DNA from: SLFH01 sp050486265
Lineage (GTDB): Bacteria; Planctomycetota; Phycisphaerae; Phycisphaerales; UBA1924
Assembly: GCA_050486265.1 (NCBI GenBank)
Contig: JBJHCY010000014.1
Location: 1 to 64,000, forward strand
DNA length: 64,000 nt
Direction: 5' to 3'
Under the pieces are notes generated by a model. That model ran no database searches. It saw only the letters and a list, made by a program, of their open reading frames with translations, and was not told where the DNA came from. This document shows positions 50,975 through 60,388 of the stretch, one piece after another. Position 1 is the first letter of the stretch. Each line of letters opens with the position of its first letter. A program made the translations under genes and the position numbers.

Positions 50975-52773
50975 GCCGGGGGCATTCTGCAAAGGCCGAG
51001 CCCTACACCCCGCCCCCGGGCTGGCCGACGACCGATCGTCCGATGACGATCGCGTTCCTGGGCTGGGCGAGGCTGAGCCTGCAGGGCAAGGAGGGCAGCG
51101 GGTACAACCTCTCCGCCTCCGACCTCGCGTCGGGATTGGCGCTCTCGGGCCACCGCGTGGTGTATTTGCGGTCGGGGTTTGAGTACTCGTTCCGGCCGGG
51201 CCCGTTCATCAGGAAGCACGAGAGCTGGCGAGGCATCGACTGCTACCGCCTCTTCAACAGCCCCAATCTCGCCCCCGCCCTCTTCAACTTCAAGAACATG
51301 GACCGCGAGCGGTCGTGCCCGAAGCAGACGGGCCTCGTCCTCCGATGGCTCGACGAGCAGAACGCCCAGAGCGTGCACATCCACTCGCTTGAGGGCTTCA
51401 GCATCGACCTCGTGGGCGCGATCCGGCGCAGCGGCCGGCCCGTCGTCATCACCACGCACAACTACTGGCCCGTCTGCCCCCAGGTCGATCTGCTCTACAA
51501 CGAAACGCATGTCTGCACCGACTACGAGGGAGGCAAGCGCTGCGAGAGCTGCTTCGATCCCGCGCCCCCGTTCAACGCCAAAGTGCGTCGGCGACTCGAG
51601 CAGACGGCGCTCCGCATGTTCGGCGCGCCCGCGGGCAATCTCGTCCGCGCGATGCTGACGACGCGTGTCAAACTCAAGCGGGGCGAGCTCAGGACAAACG
51701 GCCTCGAACCCGACACATCGGCGCCGGACCAGGAACTCGCCCTCGGCTTCGAGGTCGATGACCAGCCGACCCACGACGGCACCATCGCCAAACGCTACGA
51801 CATCGACCCCGAAGAGCTCCCACCCGAGCTCGGCCGATCGCCCATCGACCAGAACGAGCGGTTCCTCAACGCGACGCATCATCTGCAGGTCCTGAACAAC
51901 TACGGCAAGCGCCGCGTCGAGGGCGTGGAGATGCTCAACGAGGCCTCGCTCGTCACGCCTCCAAGCGGATTCATGTGCCGCGTGTACGAGTCGATGGGTG
52001 TTCAGCCGTCCAAGCTCCGCCAGGTGCGCCTCGGCCAGCCTCACTTCGACGCGATCAACCGGCGCGTGCGCCGGTGGCCGTATTACAGGGTGCGTCCGTG
52101 GGATCCCCAGACCGCCCGTCGCCCTTTGCGTCTGGCGTTCTTCGGCACGGTGCGCCACAACAAGGGGCTCGATGTGCTGGTGCGGGCGATCCCGCTGCTC
52201 GACCCCGAAGTGCGCCGCCGGTGCCAGTTCCTGGTCCGTGCCGCCGGCCCGGACGCGATCCACCGCAAGCGGCTTGCGCCATACCCCGAGGTCTCGTTCC
52301 TCGGCGGGTACGACACCGACCAGTTGCTCGCCGCGACTGGCGAGTTCGATGTCGGGATCCTGCCCTTCGTCTGGTTCGAGAACTCGCCGTTGGTGCTGCT
52401 GGAGTTTCTGCACGCGGGCAAGTTCGTGCTCTCGTCGCGACTCGGCGGCCCGCCCGAGTGGGTGGTCGAGCCCGGCTCGCCGGGTTCGGAAGCCAACGAG
52501 GGTCTGGGCAACGGGCTGCTGTTTCCCGGCGGAGACCCCGAGGCGTTGGCCGAGCGGATCCGTCGCGTCGCGACGGGCGAGGTGACGATCCCGAGCCCGG
52601 CGGAGGTCCACGCCGTCTCGAAGCTCCACAGCTATCCCGCGCATGTCCGCGAGGTCGAGTCGATCCACCGCTTGTTGCTGGAGGGCGCGGTCTCGGGCGA
52701 GGCGTCGGAGGCCGCAGAACCTGCTGGTTCTCGAACGCCGCCCGATCGCATGCAACACCAGATTGCCCGATAA
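50971..52773 (+). CDS. GT4-type glycosyltransferase with Cys-rich insert, second copy
   Basis: 600 residues, GT-B fold related to the first gene of the operon. N-terminal loop SLQGKEGSGYNLSASDLASG, SVHIHSLEGFS and TTHNYWPVCPQVD, a Cys cluster (CTDY, then RCESCFDP), a long linker (~205-370), and the C-terminal domain AFFGTVRHNKGLDVLVRAIP with FVWFENSPLVLLEFLHAGKF. ATG overlaps the GT2 stop (ATGA). The C-terminal ~30 residues are acidic and Ala-rich. Together the three enzymes probably add successive sugars to one glycan. Confidence 0.87.
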   Translation: MSRGHSAKAEPYTPPPGWPTTDRPMTIAFLGWARLSLQGKEGSGYNLSASDLASGLALSGHRVVYLRSGFEYSFRPGPFIRKHESWRGIDCYRLFNSPNLAPALFNFKNMDRERSCPKQTGLVLRWLDEQNAQSVHIHSLEGFSIDLVGAIRRSGRPVVITTHNYWPVCPQVDLLYNETHVCTDYEGGKRCESCFDPAPPFNAKVRRRLEQTALRMFGAPAGNLVRAMLTTRVKLKRGELRTNGLEPDTSAPDQELALGFEVDDQPTHDGTIAKRYDIDPEELPPELGRSPIDQNERFLNATHHLQVLNNYGKRRVEGVEMLNEASLVTPPSGFMCRVYESMGVQPSKLRQVRLGQPHFDAINRRVRRWPYYRVRPWDPQTARRPLRLAFFGTVRHNKGLDVLVRAIPLLDPEVRRRCQFLVRAAGPDAIHRKRLAPYPEVSFLGGYDTDQLLAATGEFDVGILPFVWFENSPLVLLEFLHAGKFVLSSRLGGPPEWVVEPGSPGSEANEGLGNGLLFPGGDPEALAERIRRVATGEVTIPSPAEVHAVSKLHSYPAHVREVESIHRLLLEGAVSGEASEAAEPAGSRTPPDRMQHQIAR

Positions 52774-52990
52774 CCCCCGAACCGCCCTGGCCGATCCTGC
52801 GCGGGGGCGGAAACCGCAGCTGAGGGCTTGCGGCGGGGCGGGTTGTGCCGATATCAACGGTCGTATTGAAACCCGGGGCTCGCCCGGCGGTTGACCCGAA
52901 GTTCGCCCGGCGCGCCGAGTTGCGCGATCGTCGACGGCCCATCGCGGGGGCCGGCCGGCGCGACAGATACAACCTGCAGAGGTGCTTTTC

Positions 52991-55900
52991 ATGTTCCGAG
53001 CCGCTCGTCTTCTGCTTGTGCTCATCGCGGCCGTCGCCTTTGCGACGCCCGGCCTCGCCTCAGAGCCCTTCCGCATCGGCTATCACCAGCAGCCCTCGAT
53101 CAGCCCCGACGGCGATCTCATCGTCTTCTCCTGGTCGGGCGACCTCTGGGCAGTCAAGGCCGATGGCGGCGCAGCCACTCGCCTGACCACCCACGCCTCG
53201 CACGAGGGACGCAGCGCCTTCAGCCCCTGCGGCACGATGCTCGCCTTCGAGTCGGACCGCGAGGGCACGCGCAACCTCTTCGTCATGCCCCTGATCCGCA
53301 AGGACACGGGCGTCGTCGGAGGCCAGACCAGGCGCGTCACCCGCGTCAACCAGTTCTTCAACCTCGGCAGCTTCTCCGCCTGCGGCGACTACCTCTACTT
53401 CTCGTCGATGATGGACCGCGCCATCGACCGCCAGCCCCGCATGTACAAGGTCCCGGTCAACGGCGGCGCCATCCAGCGCATCACCGACGCCTTCGGCCAG
53501 ATGCCCACCGCCGCCCCCGACGGCGAGCATGTCCTCTTCTCCAAGGGGCGCTACCAGTGGGACCGCCCGATCTATCGCGGCAGCGGCTCGATGAACATCT
53601 TCTCGCTCCACATGCCCTCCGGTGAGTTTAAGCGTTACACCGAGTTCGACGGCAACGACTTCGACGCGATCATGACCGAAGACGGCTCGGTGGTCTTCGT
53701 CTCCTCGCGCGACGGACAGAACAACCTCTGGAGGCTCGACACCGGCGCCACCGACGCCGAGCGGCGCAGGCTCCACCAGCTCACACGCTTTGCGCCTTCA
53801 GAAGATGACATCACCATCGCGCACGGCGTGCGACACTTCTCCGCCTCGCCCAACGCCAAGCACGGCGTCTTCCTCGTCTGGGACACCCTCTACACCATCG
53901 ACCTCACCGACCGACGCGCACGCCCCCGCGCGATCGAGGTCTTCGCCTCTCCCGATTTCGACGGCCTTGAGATCAGGCCTATGAACATCAGCTCCAGCGC
54001 CTCAGAGGCGGTCATGAGCCCCGACGGCAAGACGATGGCCGTTACAACGCGAGGCGAGATCTTCGTCCGCCCGACCGCCGACGGACGCAACACGCGCCGC
54101 GTCACAAACACCGCCGCACGCGAGGAAGACCTCGCCTGGTCGCTCTGCGGCACCTACCTCTACTTCTCCGCCGACGAACAAGGCGTCCGCAGCATCTACC
54201 GGGCTTCGGTCTCGCTCGCGCAGATCGATCTCGACGACGGCCTTGCGCCGGCCAAGCCGGAGCGCAACGGCGGCGAGGTCGACCCGCTCGCCGGCGAATG
54301 GGCCTGCACCGCGAAGGGGCCCGAGCCGCTCCCGGAGGCCGGTGTCCCCTTCACCATGTTCGTCGAGCGCGACGGGGACGACTACAAGATCCGCCTGAGC
54401 GCCTACGGGCTGCTCGAAGCGCCCGCGACCGATGTCTCGATCTCCAACGGCTCGATGACCTTCACCGTCACCTTCGACGGGCGTTCCGCCTCGTTCGACC
54501 TCCAGGTTGACGGCGAGTCCCTCTCGGGGACGGCGACGGCCGAGGGTGTGACCGCCGAAATCACAGGCTCGCGCACCACCCGCCCCGAGCCCGCAAAGGA
54601 AGAGAAGAAGGAAGAAGAGAAGAAGGACGACAAGCCCTCCCCCGGCGACCGCTGGGAGTCGGCCCTCCGCTTCGACACCGAGCCGCTCATCCACACCGGC
54701 GAGCATGTCTTCAAGCCCATGCCCGCCCCCGACGGCCGGCGCATGCTCTACCTCCGCGACCGCGGCGACCTCATCCTCCGCGACCTCGCCACCGGCGAGG
54801 ACCGCGTGATCTTCGAGTGGTGGAGCGAGCCCGATGTGCAGTGGCTCGGCAACAGCCGCCAGATCGTCTTCAGCCGCACAAACCTCAACTTCGGCTCCGA
54901 TGTCTTCCTGCTCGACCTCGACGATCCCGACCTCCGCGAGATCAACCTCAGCCGCCACCCCGACATCGACACGATGCCGCGCGTGTCGGCCGACGGCAAG
55001 GTCGTCGCCTGGCGCAGCGACCGGCGCAACAGCACCTTCAGCTACGACATCTGGACCGTCTTCCTCGACAAGTCGCTCGAAGAGATGCCCGACTACGAGA
55101 TGGACGCCTACTTCACCCGCGCCGCCAGGCAGGCCCGCAACGCGAGCCCCATCGACCCGCCCGACTTCTCAGACGCGGGCGAGTACGAGCCCCAGGACGC
55201 CTACGAGCTCGACGCCGAAGACGCGTGGCTCCGCCTGCGTCGCCTGACCTCCGGCGGCAGCAGCGCCAACGATGTCGCCGTCACCCCCGCGGGCGACCGC
55301 ATCCTCTTCACCGCTCGCATCGGCAGCGACTACAGCTTCTGGTCGGTCAACCCCAGGGGCGGCGCTCGGCGCACCGTCCACTCCGGCGGCGTCAGCAATG
55401 TCTCGATGAACCTCAAGGGCGATACCGTCACCTACACAGTCGGCGGCGTCGCACGCTCGGCCAATGTCACCGGAGGCGGCGCCAAGACCTACTCCATCGA
55501 CGCCCGCATCATCGTCGATGTCGTCGCCGAGCAGACCCAGAAGTTCTACGAGGCCGTCACCACGATCGGGCGCATCTTCTACCACCCGACCCTCAAAGAC
55601 CTCGACTGGGAGGGCAAGACCCAGCGCTACCTCCAGCTCGCCCAGGCCACGCGCACCAGCGCCGATTTCAACTCCGTCGTCAACATGATGTTCGGCGAGC
55701 TCGACGGCTCGCACCTGGGCATCTCCGGCGGTGACAGCTACAACTCGCCCTCGATCCTCACCGGTTTCCTCGGCGTCTTTACAGAGCCCGTCGAGGGCGG
55801 GCACAAGGTCACCCATGTCATCCCGCGCTCGCCCGCCGACGCCGACCGCACCCGCCTGCACGAGGGCGAGGTCATCGTCGCGGTCAACGAGCACCACTTC

Positions 55901-56725
55901 GGCGACGGGATCCCCGACATGTGCCTCATGGCCGCCCTGGAGGGCACCTCGGGTCGTGAGGTCCTCCTCGAAACCCGCACCGCCGAGGGACGCACCCGCT
56001 TCGTCCTCATCACCCCGATGAGCTCAGGCCAGTACTCCAACCTGATGTACGAGAACGAGGTCCTCGACCGCAGGCGGTTCGTCGAGGAACGCTCGGGCGG
56101 ACGCATCGGCTACCTCCACATCCAGGGCATGAACCAGCCCTCGCTGCAGACCTTCATCCACGACCTCTTCGTGGCCGCCGACGGCAAGGAGGGTCTGCTC
56201 ATCGATGTCCGCGACAACGGCGGCGGCTCCACCACCGACTACCTCATGGCCTCCCTCACCGCCCCGGCCCACGCATACACCGTCCCGCGCGGCACCAACC
56301 CCGACCTCGTCCAGCCCGACCACTATCCCCGCGACCGCCGCTACATCTACCCCTACCAGAGGCCCATCTCCGTGCTCATCAACAGCTACTCCTTCTCCAA
56401 CGCCGAAATCTTCGCCCACGCCGTCAAGACATCAGGACGCGGCAAGCTCGTCGGCGAGGCGACCTACGGCGGCGTGATCTCCACCGGCGCCTTCACCCTC
56501 ATCGACGGCAGCCGCGTCCGCCGGCCCTACCGGGGCTGGTACCTCCCCGACGGCACAGACATGGAGAACAACGGCGCCGAGCCGGACATCTTCGTCCTCC
56601 AGAAGCCCGAGATGGAGGCCAAGGGCCGCGACCTGCAGCTCGAAGCCGCCATCGACGAGATCATCGAGCGGATCGACGCTTCCGACGACCCGCTCTGGCG
56701 CTACCAGCAGGTCAACGACCGCTGA
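52991..56725 (+). CDS. Exported tricorn-type S41 protease with inserted beta-barrel domain
   Basis: 1244 residues. Signal peptide (FRAARLLLVLIAAVAFATPG), six-/seven-bladed beta-propellers with WD40-like PD40 repeats (~25-850: ISPDGDLIVFSWSGDLW, FSPCGTMLAFESDREGTRNL, MSPDGKTMAVTTRGEIFVRP), a core C1 region, a PDZ domain (~915-1010) and the S41 catalytic core. Active-site elements are His in FGELDGSHLGISGG, the oxyanion region DVRDNGGGSTTDYLM and Ser in INSYSFSNAEIFAHAVK. A lipocalin-like stretch (~436-535) plus a Lys/Glu linker interrupts the propeller region. ATG at 52991 has GAGG 8 bases upstream. It probably degrades peptides in the periplasm. Monocistronic, ending at the terminator before lgt. 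Confidence 0.92.
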   Translation: MFRAARLLLVLIAAVAFATPGLASEPFRIGYHQQPSISPDGDLIVFSWSGDLWAVKADGGAATRLTTHASHEGRSAFSPCGTMLAFESDREGTRNLFVMPLIRKDTGVVGGQTRRVTRVNQFFNLGSFSACGDYLYFSSMMDRAIDRQPRMYKVPVNGGAIQRITDAFGQMPTAAPDGEHVLFSKGRYQWDRPIYRGSGSMNIFSLHMPSGEFKRYTEFDGNDFDAIMTEDGSVVFVSSRDGQNNLWRLDTGATDAERRRLHQLTRFAPSEDDITIAHGVRHFSASPNAKHGVFLVWDTLYTIDLTDRRARPRAIEVFASPDFDGLEIRPMNISSSASEAVMSPDGKTMAVTTRGEIFVRPTADGRNTRRVTNTAAREEDLAWSLCGTYLYFSADEQGVRSIYRASVSLAQIDLDDGLAPAKPERNGGEVDPLAGEWACTAKGPEPLPEAGVPFTMFVERDGDDYKIRLSAYGLLEAPATDVSISNGSMTFTVTFDGRSASFDLQVDGESLSGTATAEGVTAEITGSRTTRPEPAKEEKKEEEKKDDKPSPGDRWESALRFDTEPLIHTGEHVFKPMPAPDGRRMLYLRDRGDLILRDLATGEDRVIFEWWSEPDVQWLGNSRQIVFSRTNLNFGSDVFLLDLDDPDLREINLSRHPDIDTMPRVSADGKVVAWRSDRRNSTFSYDIWTVFLDKSLEEMPDYEMDAYFTRAARQARNASPIDPPDFSDAGEYEPQDAYELDAEDAWLRLRRLTSGGSSANDVAVTPAGDRILFTARIGSDYSFWSVNPRGGARRTVHSGGVSNVSMNLKGDTVTYTVGGVARSANVTGGGAKTYSIDARIIVDVVAEQTQKFYEAVTTIGRIFYHPTLKDLDWEGKTQRYLQLAQATRTSADFNSVVNMMFGELDGSHLGISGGDSYNSPSILTGFLGVFTEPVEGGHKVTHVIPRSPADADRTRLHEGEVIVAVNEHHFGDGIPDMCLMAALEGTSGREVLLETRTAEGRTRFVLITPMSSGQYSNLMYENEVLDRRRFVEERSGGRIGYLHIQGMNQPSLQTFIHDLFVAADGKEGLLIDVRDNGGGSTTDYLMASLTAPAHAYTVPRGTNPDLVQPDHYPRDRRYIYPYQRPISVLINSYSFSNAEIFAHAVKTSGRGKLVGEATYGGVISTGAFTLIDGSRVRRPYRGWYLPDGTDMENNGAEPDIFVLQKPEMEAKGRDLQLEAAIDEIIERIDASDDPLWRYQQVNDR

Positions 56726-56764
56726 CGCTTCCCGAGGCCCCTGACCCTCGCCTGAGACCGCATC

Positions 56765-56804
56765 GGGCGGGCGGAGTTCTACACTCCGCCCGCCCATGTT
56801 TTTT
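56765..56804 (+). terminator. Intrinsic terminator overlapping the lgt start codon
   Basis: A perfect 13-base-pair stem (56765-56777 with 56783-56795, GGGCGGGCGGAGT and complement) with a 5-base loop abuts the ATG of lgt; the U-tract is the six T's at 56799-56804, which encode Phe2-Phe3. It should end transcription of the tricorn gene, and any lgt transcript must start inside or after the stem. Confidence 0.85.
56780..56785 (+). promoter_or_regulatory. Candidate -10 element (TACACT) for lgt inside the hairpin
   Basis: TACACT sits in the loop and right arm of the terminator stem, 10 bases before the lgt ATG, and there is no Shine-Dalgarno sequence. A start ~7 bases downstream would give a nearly leaderless lgt mRNA. 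Confidence 0.4.
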
Positions 56805-57887
56805 CCCGCCTCCGCCTGGCTGCACGATCTCGACCCGTTCCTCTGGCGCATCACCGGGGACTTCGGGGTCCGCTGGTACGGCCTGAGCTATGTCGCCGGC
56901 TTCGTGATCGCCTGGGCGGTCTTCCGCTGGCTCTCGGGGCGGGGGGCGCTGGCGATCCCCAAGGAGCGGGCCGCCGACGCCGTGCTGATCCTCGCCCTCT
57001 GCGTCGTCATCGGCGGGCGCTTCGGCTACGCCCTGTTCTACCAACCCTCGCTGCTGATCTCGTTCGAGGCGTCCTTCCCCTGGTGGTCGATGGTGATGAT
57101 CAACAAGGGGGGCATGGCCAGCCACGGGGGCATGATCGGCGGGCTTCTCGCCTGCTGGTGGATCAGCAAGGGGTTCAAAGACGAGCGGGGCGAGCGGATC
57201 GGACGGTGCCCGCCCCTGCACATCGCCGACGCGGTCTGCCTGGCCGCGCCCTTCGGCATCTTCCTCGGACGCGTGGCCAACTTTGTCAACGGCGAACTGC
57301 TCGGACGCGTCGTGGCGCCCTACGGCGAGCCGGGCCCACGCTGGGGCGTCAAGTTTCCCAAGGAAGCCCTCGAACGCTTCGGCGAACTCCCCGAAACCCA
57401 GCAGCGCCTGCTGATCGGGTTCGTCGACCGCCCCGAGTTCGGCCAAAGCGTGATGGCCGCCGCCGACCCCGACCGCGCCTTTGCGAGCCGGTTCAACGAA
57501 CTGCTCTCCCGCATCCAGCAGGGCGACGCGGCCCTCGCCCGCGAGCTCGAGCCGCTCATCAACACGCGCCCGCCCTCGCAGCTTCTCCAAGCGCTCGCCG
57601 AGGGCGTGGTGGTGGGGCTGGTCGTCTGGTTCGTTGCGAGAGTGCCGCGAAAGCCGGGCGTTGTCGGCTGCTGGTTCCTGATCTCCTACGGCGTCGGACG
57701 CGTGCTCACCGAGTTCGTCCGCCTGCCCGACGCCCACCTGCGCACGCAGCAACTCCTCGGCCTCAGCCGCGGACAGTGGCTCAGCGTGCTGATGGTGATC
57801 GCGGGAATCGTGCTGCTGCGCGTGCTCTCGAAGCGCGGTGAGCCGATGGGCGGGTGGCTCAAGCCGGCAGGTCGCGCCGCCCGTTGA
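56796..57887 (+). CDS. lgt: Prolipoprotein diacylglyceryl transferase Lgt
   Basis: 363 residues, inner membrane; transfers diacylglycerol from phosphatidylglycerol to the lipobox Cys of prolipoproteins. Signatures: VRWYGLSYVAGF, GGRFGYALFY, the catalytic-His region NKGGMASHGGMIGG, and the Lgt signature GIFLGRVANFVNGELLGR, then SYGVGRVLTEFVR. The family is usually ~260-300 residues; an insert of ~70 residues (~190-260, Glu/Arg-rich) follows the arm region, enlarging a periplasmic loop. The 3' end overlaps the convergent DUF368 gene by 29 bases. It serves the lipoproteins seen here such as ApbE and the TolC homolog. Confidence 0.95.
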   Translation: MFFPASAWLHDLDPFLWRITGDFGVRWYGLSYVAGFVIAWAVFRWLSGRGALAIPKERAADAVLILALCVVIGGRFGYALFYQPSLLISFEASFPWWSMVMINKGGMASHGGMIGGLLACWWISKGFKDERGERIGRCPPLHIADAVCLAAPFGIFLGRVANFVNGELLGRVVAPYGEPGPRWGVKFPKEALERFGELPETQQRLLIGFVDRPEFGQSVMAAADPDRAFASRFNELLSRIQQGDAALARELEPLINTRPPSQLLQALAEGVVVGLVVWFVARVPRKPGVVGCWFLISYGVGRVLTEFVRLPDAHLRTQQLLGLSRGQWLSVLMVIAGIVLLRVLSKRGEPMGGWLKPAGRAAR

Positions 57888-59154
57888 TCCGCTCTCGCCG
57901 CCGATCGACCACAAACAGCACGCCCACGATCGCCACGCCGACCGCCGCGGGCCAGGCGACGCTCAGCCAGAACGCCCCCGAGCTCGCGGCTCGCGACGCC
58001 TCGTCCAGCACGATCGAGCCCGGCAGACGCAACGCCCCGAGCATGATCCCCGTCAGCACCGCCATCGTCAGGTCGTGCGCCCGGTCCAGCAGCGTCGAAA
58101 CGGCGCGGCTGAACGCGTAGATCCCCACGCCGATCCCCGCCAGAAACACGCCGAAGAAGACCGCGTCGGAGACCAGCCCGCGAGCAGTCAGCTCCGTGAT
58201 CGGCCCCTGCGTCCGCCCGAGCAGCGCCAGCGTCTCGCCGATCAGCGCGTGCAGCGAGCCGAACACGGCGTGGTACTGCCCGAGAAACAGCAGCAGGAAC
58301 GAACCGCTCAGCCCGGGCAGAATCATCGCGCTGATCGCGATCGCCCCGCAGACGAACACATACACGAGGCCCGAGCGGCTCTCGCCCAGCACCACCGCCG
58401 GCGGCATCGTCTCGATCCACGCCTCGAACGCCGCCTTGTCGCGGAACACCACCACGCCCTCGGGGTCGGTTTCGAGCACCGATCTCGGGTCGTACACAAC
58501 CGGCTGCAGCGTGAGGTTCTCGCGCTGGCCGATCGCCGCCGTGGTCTGCAGCACCTCGTCGAGGTCGCCCGGGTGGCGCAGCCTGCCCGGGTAGACGGCG
58601 ACCGTTGCGTTGCCGGCAACGGCCCGTTCTTCCAGCTCCAGCCCCGTTTGCTGCAACCCGACGATCAGCCACGCCGCGCAGGCGCCCGCGAGGATCCCGA
58701 CCCCGTGACGCACGCCGAACGACTTCATCTTCGCAAGCGGGATCGCGGCCGAGGCGAGGATCAGCCCGAAAAAGAACGCGTACATCGGCCCGGGCTGCTC
58801 GTCCATCAGCGTCGTGATGACCTTGCTCATCGTCACGATCGCGATGCCGATGCCCAGCGCGATCGGGATCAGCGTCCCCCAGTGGAACGCCAGCACGCCC
58901 GTGATCGCCTCTCGAACTCTGCCCCTCGCCAAAAGCCCAAGAGGCTTGACCGAGACCGACGCCAGCGCGTTGATGAACCGCTCGTAGATCCCCGTGATGA
59001 AGGCGATCGTTCCGCCCGAAACCCCGGGCACGACATCCGCCATGCCCATCGCGAACCCGCGCACAAAGACGCCGAGCGCATCCAGCGGCCGCAAGCCGCG
59101 GCGCGTGGGGGAGGCGGGGTCTGCGTTCGGGTGCTCTGCCGGTGGTTGTGTCAA
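57859..59154 (-). CDS. DUF368 membrane protein, putative undecaprenyl-phosphate translocase (PopT family)
   Basis: 431 residues with about 9 membrane segments. The family motif GFAMGMADVVPGVSGGTIAF occurs near the N-terminus and its repeat AISAMILPGLSGSFLLLFLG in the middle, matching the inverted-repeat plan of DUF368. Members have been shown to recycle C55-phosphate across the membrane. A periplasmic insert of ~100 residues (~165-265) is present. TTG start at 59154 with AGGAG 6 bases upstream. Convergent overlap with lgt. Confidence 0.88.
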   Translation of the reverse strand: MTQPPAEHPNADPASPTRRGLRPLDALGVFVRGFAMGMADVVPGVSGGTIAFITGIYERFINALASVSVKPLGLLARGRVREAITGVLAFHWGTLIPIALGIGIAIVTMSKVITTLMDEQPGPMYAFFFGLILASAAIPLAKMKSFGVRHGVGILAGACAAWLIVGLQQTGLELEERAVAGNATVAVYPGRLRHPGDLDEVLQTTAAIGQRENLTLQPVVYDPRSVLETDPEGVVVFRDKAAFEAWIETMPPAVVLGESRSGLVYVFVCGAIAISAMILPGLSGSFLLLFLGQYHAVFGSLHALIGETLALLGRTQGPITELTARGLVSDAVFFGVFLAGIGVGIYAFSRAVSTLLDRAHDLTMAVLTGIMLGALRLPGSIVLDEASRAASSGAFWLSVAWPAAVGVAIVGVLFVVDRRRERINGRRDLPA

Positions 59155-59292
59155 CGCCTACTCCTGCCGGCATCGGGGCCGGACCCTACCCTGCTGGCCG
59201 ATGCAGGGCGCCGCCGGGCCGGAGCGTATCCGACCCGGCGACCGCGGAACCTACATCGTCCGGGCCGGGCCCGGTCCTGACGGAGGCTTTCG

Positions 59293-60321
59293 ATGACAGT
59301 GCTGGTGACAGGAGGGGCGGGGTTCATCGGGAGCCACGCCGTGCAGCGGCTGCTGGCCGAGGGCCACAAGGTCGTCGCGATCGACAACCTGTTCCGGGGG
59401 CATCGCAAGCCGATGGAGCTGCTCGCCGAGCGTCACCCGGATCGCCTGCTCTTCGAGCAGTGCGACATCGCCGACGCCGGGCGCGTCGCCGAGCTGCTCA
59501 CCGAGCACGCGGTCGACACCGTCATGCACTTTGCCGCCAAGGCGTATGTCGGCGAGTCCGTCGACGACCCGATCGACTACTACGAGAACAACACCGCCGG
59601 CTCGATCGCCCTGCTCAAGGCGTGCGACGCCTCGGGGGTCGAGCGGTTTGTTTTCAGCAGCACCGCCGCGACCTACGGCGAGCCCCCGGACCGCATGGTC
59701 CCCATCCCCGAGGATTGCCCGAAAGAGCCGATCAATCCCTACGGCTACTCCAAGCTCGTCTTCGAGCGCGTGCTGGAGGACTGGGCCCACGCCCGCCAGA
59801 AGGCGGGTCGCCCGGTCGCGTTCGCGGCGCTGCGCTACTTCAATGTCGCCGGCTCGGACCGCACGGGCCTCCTGGGCGAGGACCACACGCCCGAGACGCA
59901 CCTGATCCCGGTCATCCTGCAGGCCGCGATGGGCACGCGCTCGCACATCGCGATGTTCGGCACCGACTACCCCACGCCCGACGGCACCTGCCAGCGCGAC
60001 TATGTGCATGTCGAAGACCTCATCGACGCCCATGTCCGCGTGATGGAGGCCCTCAAGCCCGGCGACGACCGGCGCTACAACATCGGGATCGGCCGGCCGT
60101 ACTCCGTCCGCGAGGTGGTCGACGCGGCCAAACGGGTGACAGGGGTCGACTTTGAGGTCCGCGAAGCCGACCGCAGGCCCGGCGACCCCGCACGCCTGTA
60201 CGCGGATCCTTCGAGGATCAGGAGCGAACTGGGTTGGGAGGCGCAGGTAACCGATCTGGACGAGATTATCGCCTCCGCCTGGAACTGGATGCGCAAGCAC
60301 CCCAAGGGCTACTCGTCGTAG
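59293..60321 (+). CDS. galE: UDP-glucose 4-epimerase (GalE-like)
   Basis: 342 residues, extended SDR. NAD-binding GGAGFIGSHAVQRLL, catalytic Ser region FVFSSTAATYG, YGYSK (Tyr-x-x-x-Lys), NVAGSDRTG and RDYVHVEDLIDAHVRVMEAL are all intact, matching GalE length. GGAGG lies 7 bases upstream of the ATG. It probably supplies UDP-galactose or a related sugar for surface polysaccharide. Not operonic with the glycosyltransferase cluster. Confidence 0.92.
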   Translation: MTVLVTGGAGFIGSHAVQRLLAEGHKVVAIDNLFRGHRKPMELLAERHPDRLLFEQCDIADAGRVAELLTEHAVDTVMHFAAKAYVGESVDDPIDYYENNTAGSIALLKACDASGVERFVFSSTAATYGEPPDRMVPIPEDCPKEPINPYGYSKLVFERVLEDWAHARQKAGRPVAFAALRYFNVAGSDRTGLLGEDHTPETHLIPVILQAAMGTRSHIAMFGTDYPTPDGTCQRDYVHVEDLIDAHVRVMEALKPGDDRRYNIGIGRPYSVREVVDAAKRVTGVDFEVREADRRPGDPARLYADPSRIRSELGWEAQVTDLDEIIASAWNWMRKHPKGYSS

Positions 60322-60388
60322 CCGCCAACCGGCGCGAAAGTCAGGACACTGTGCGCACAGCACGCGACAACTCCGAGGGGGCCGGCCG

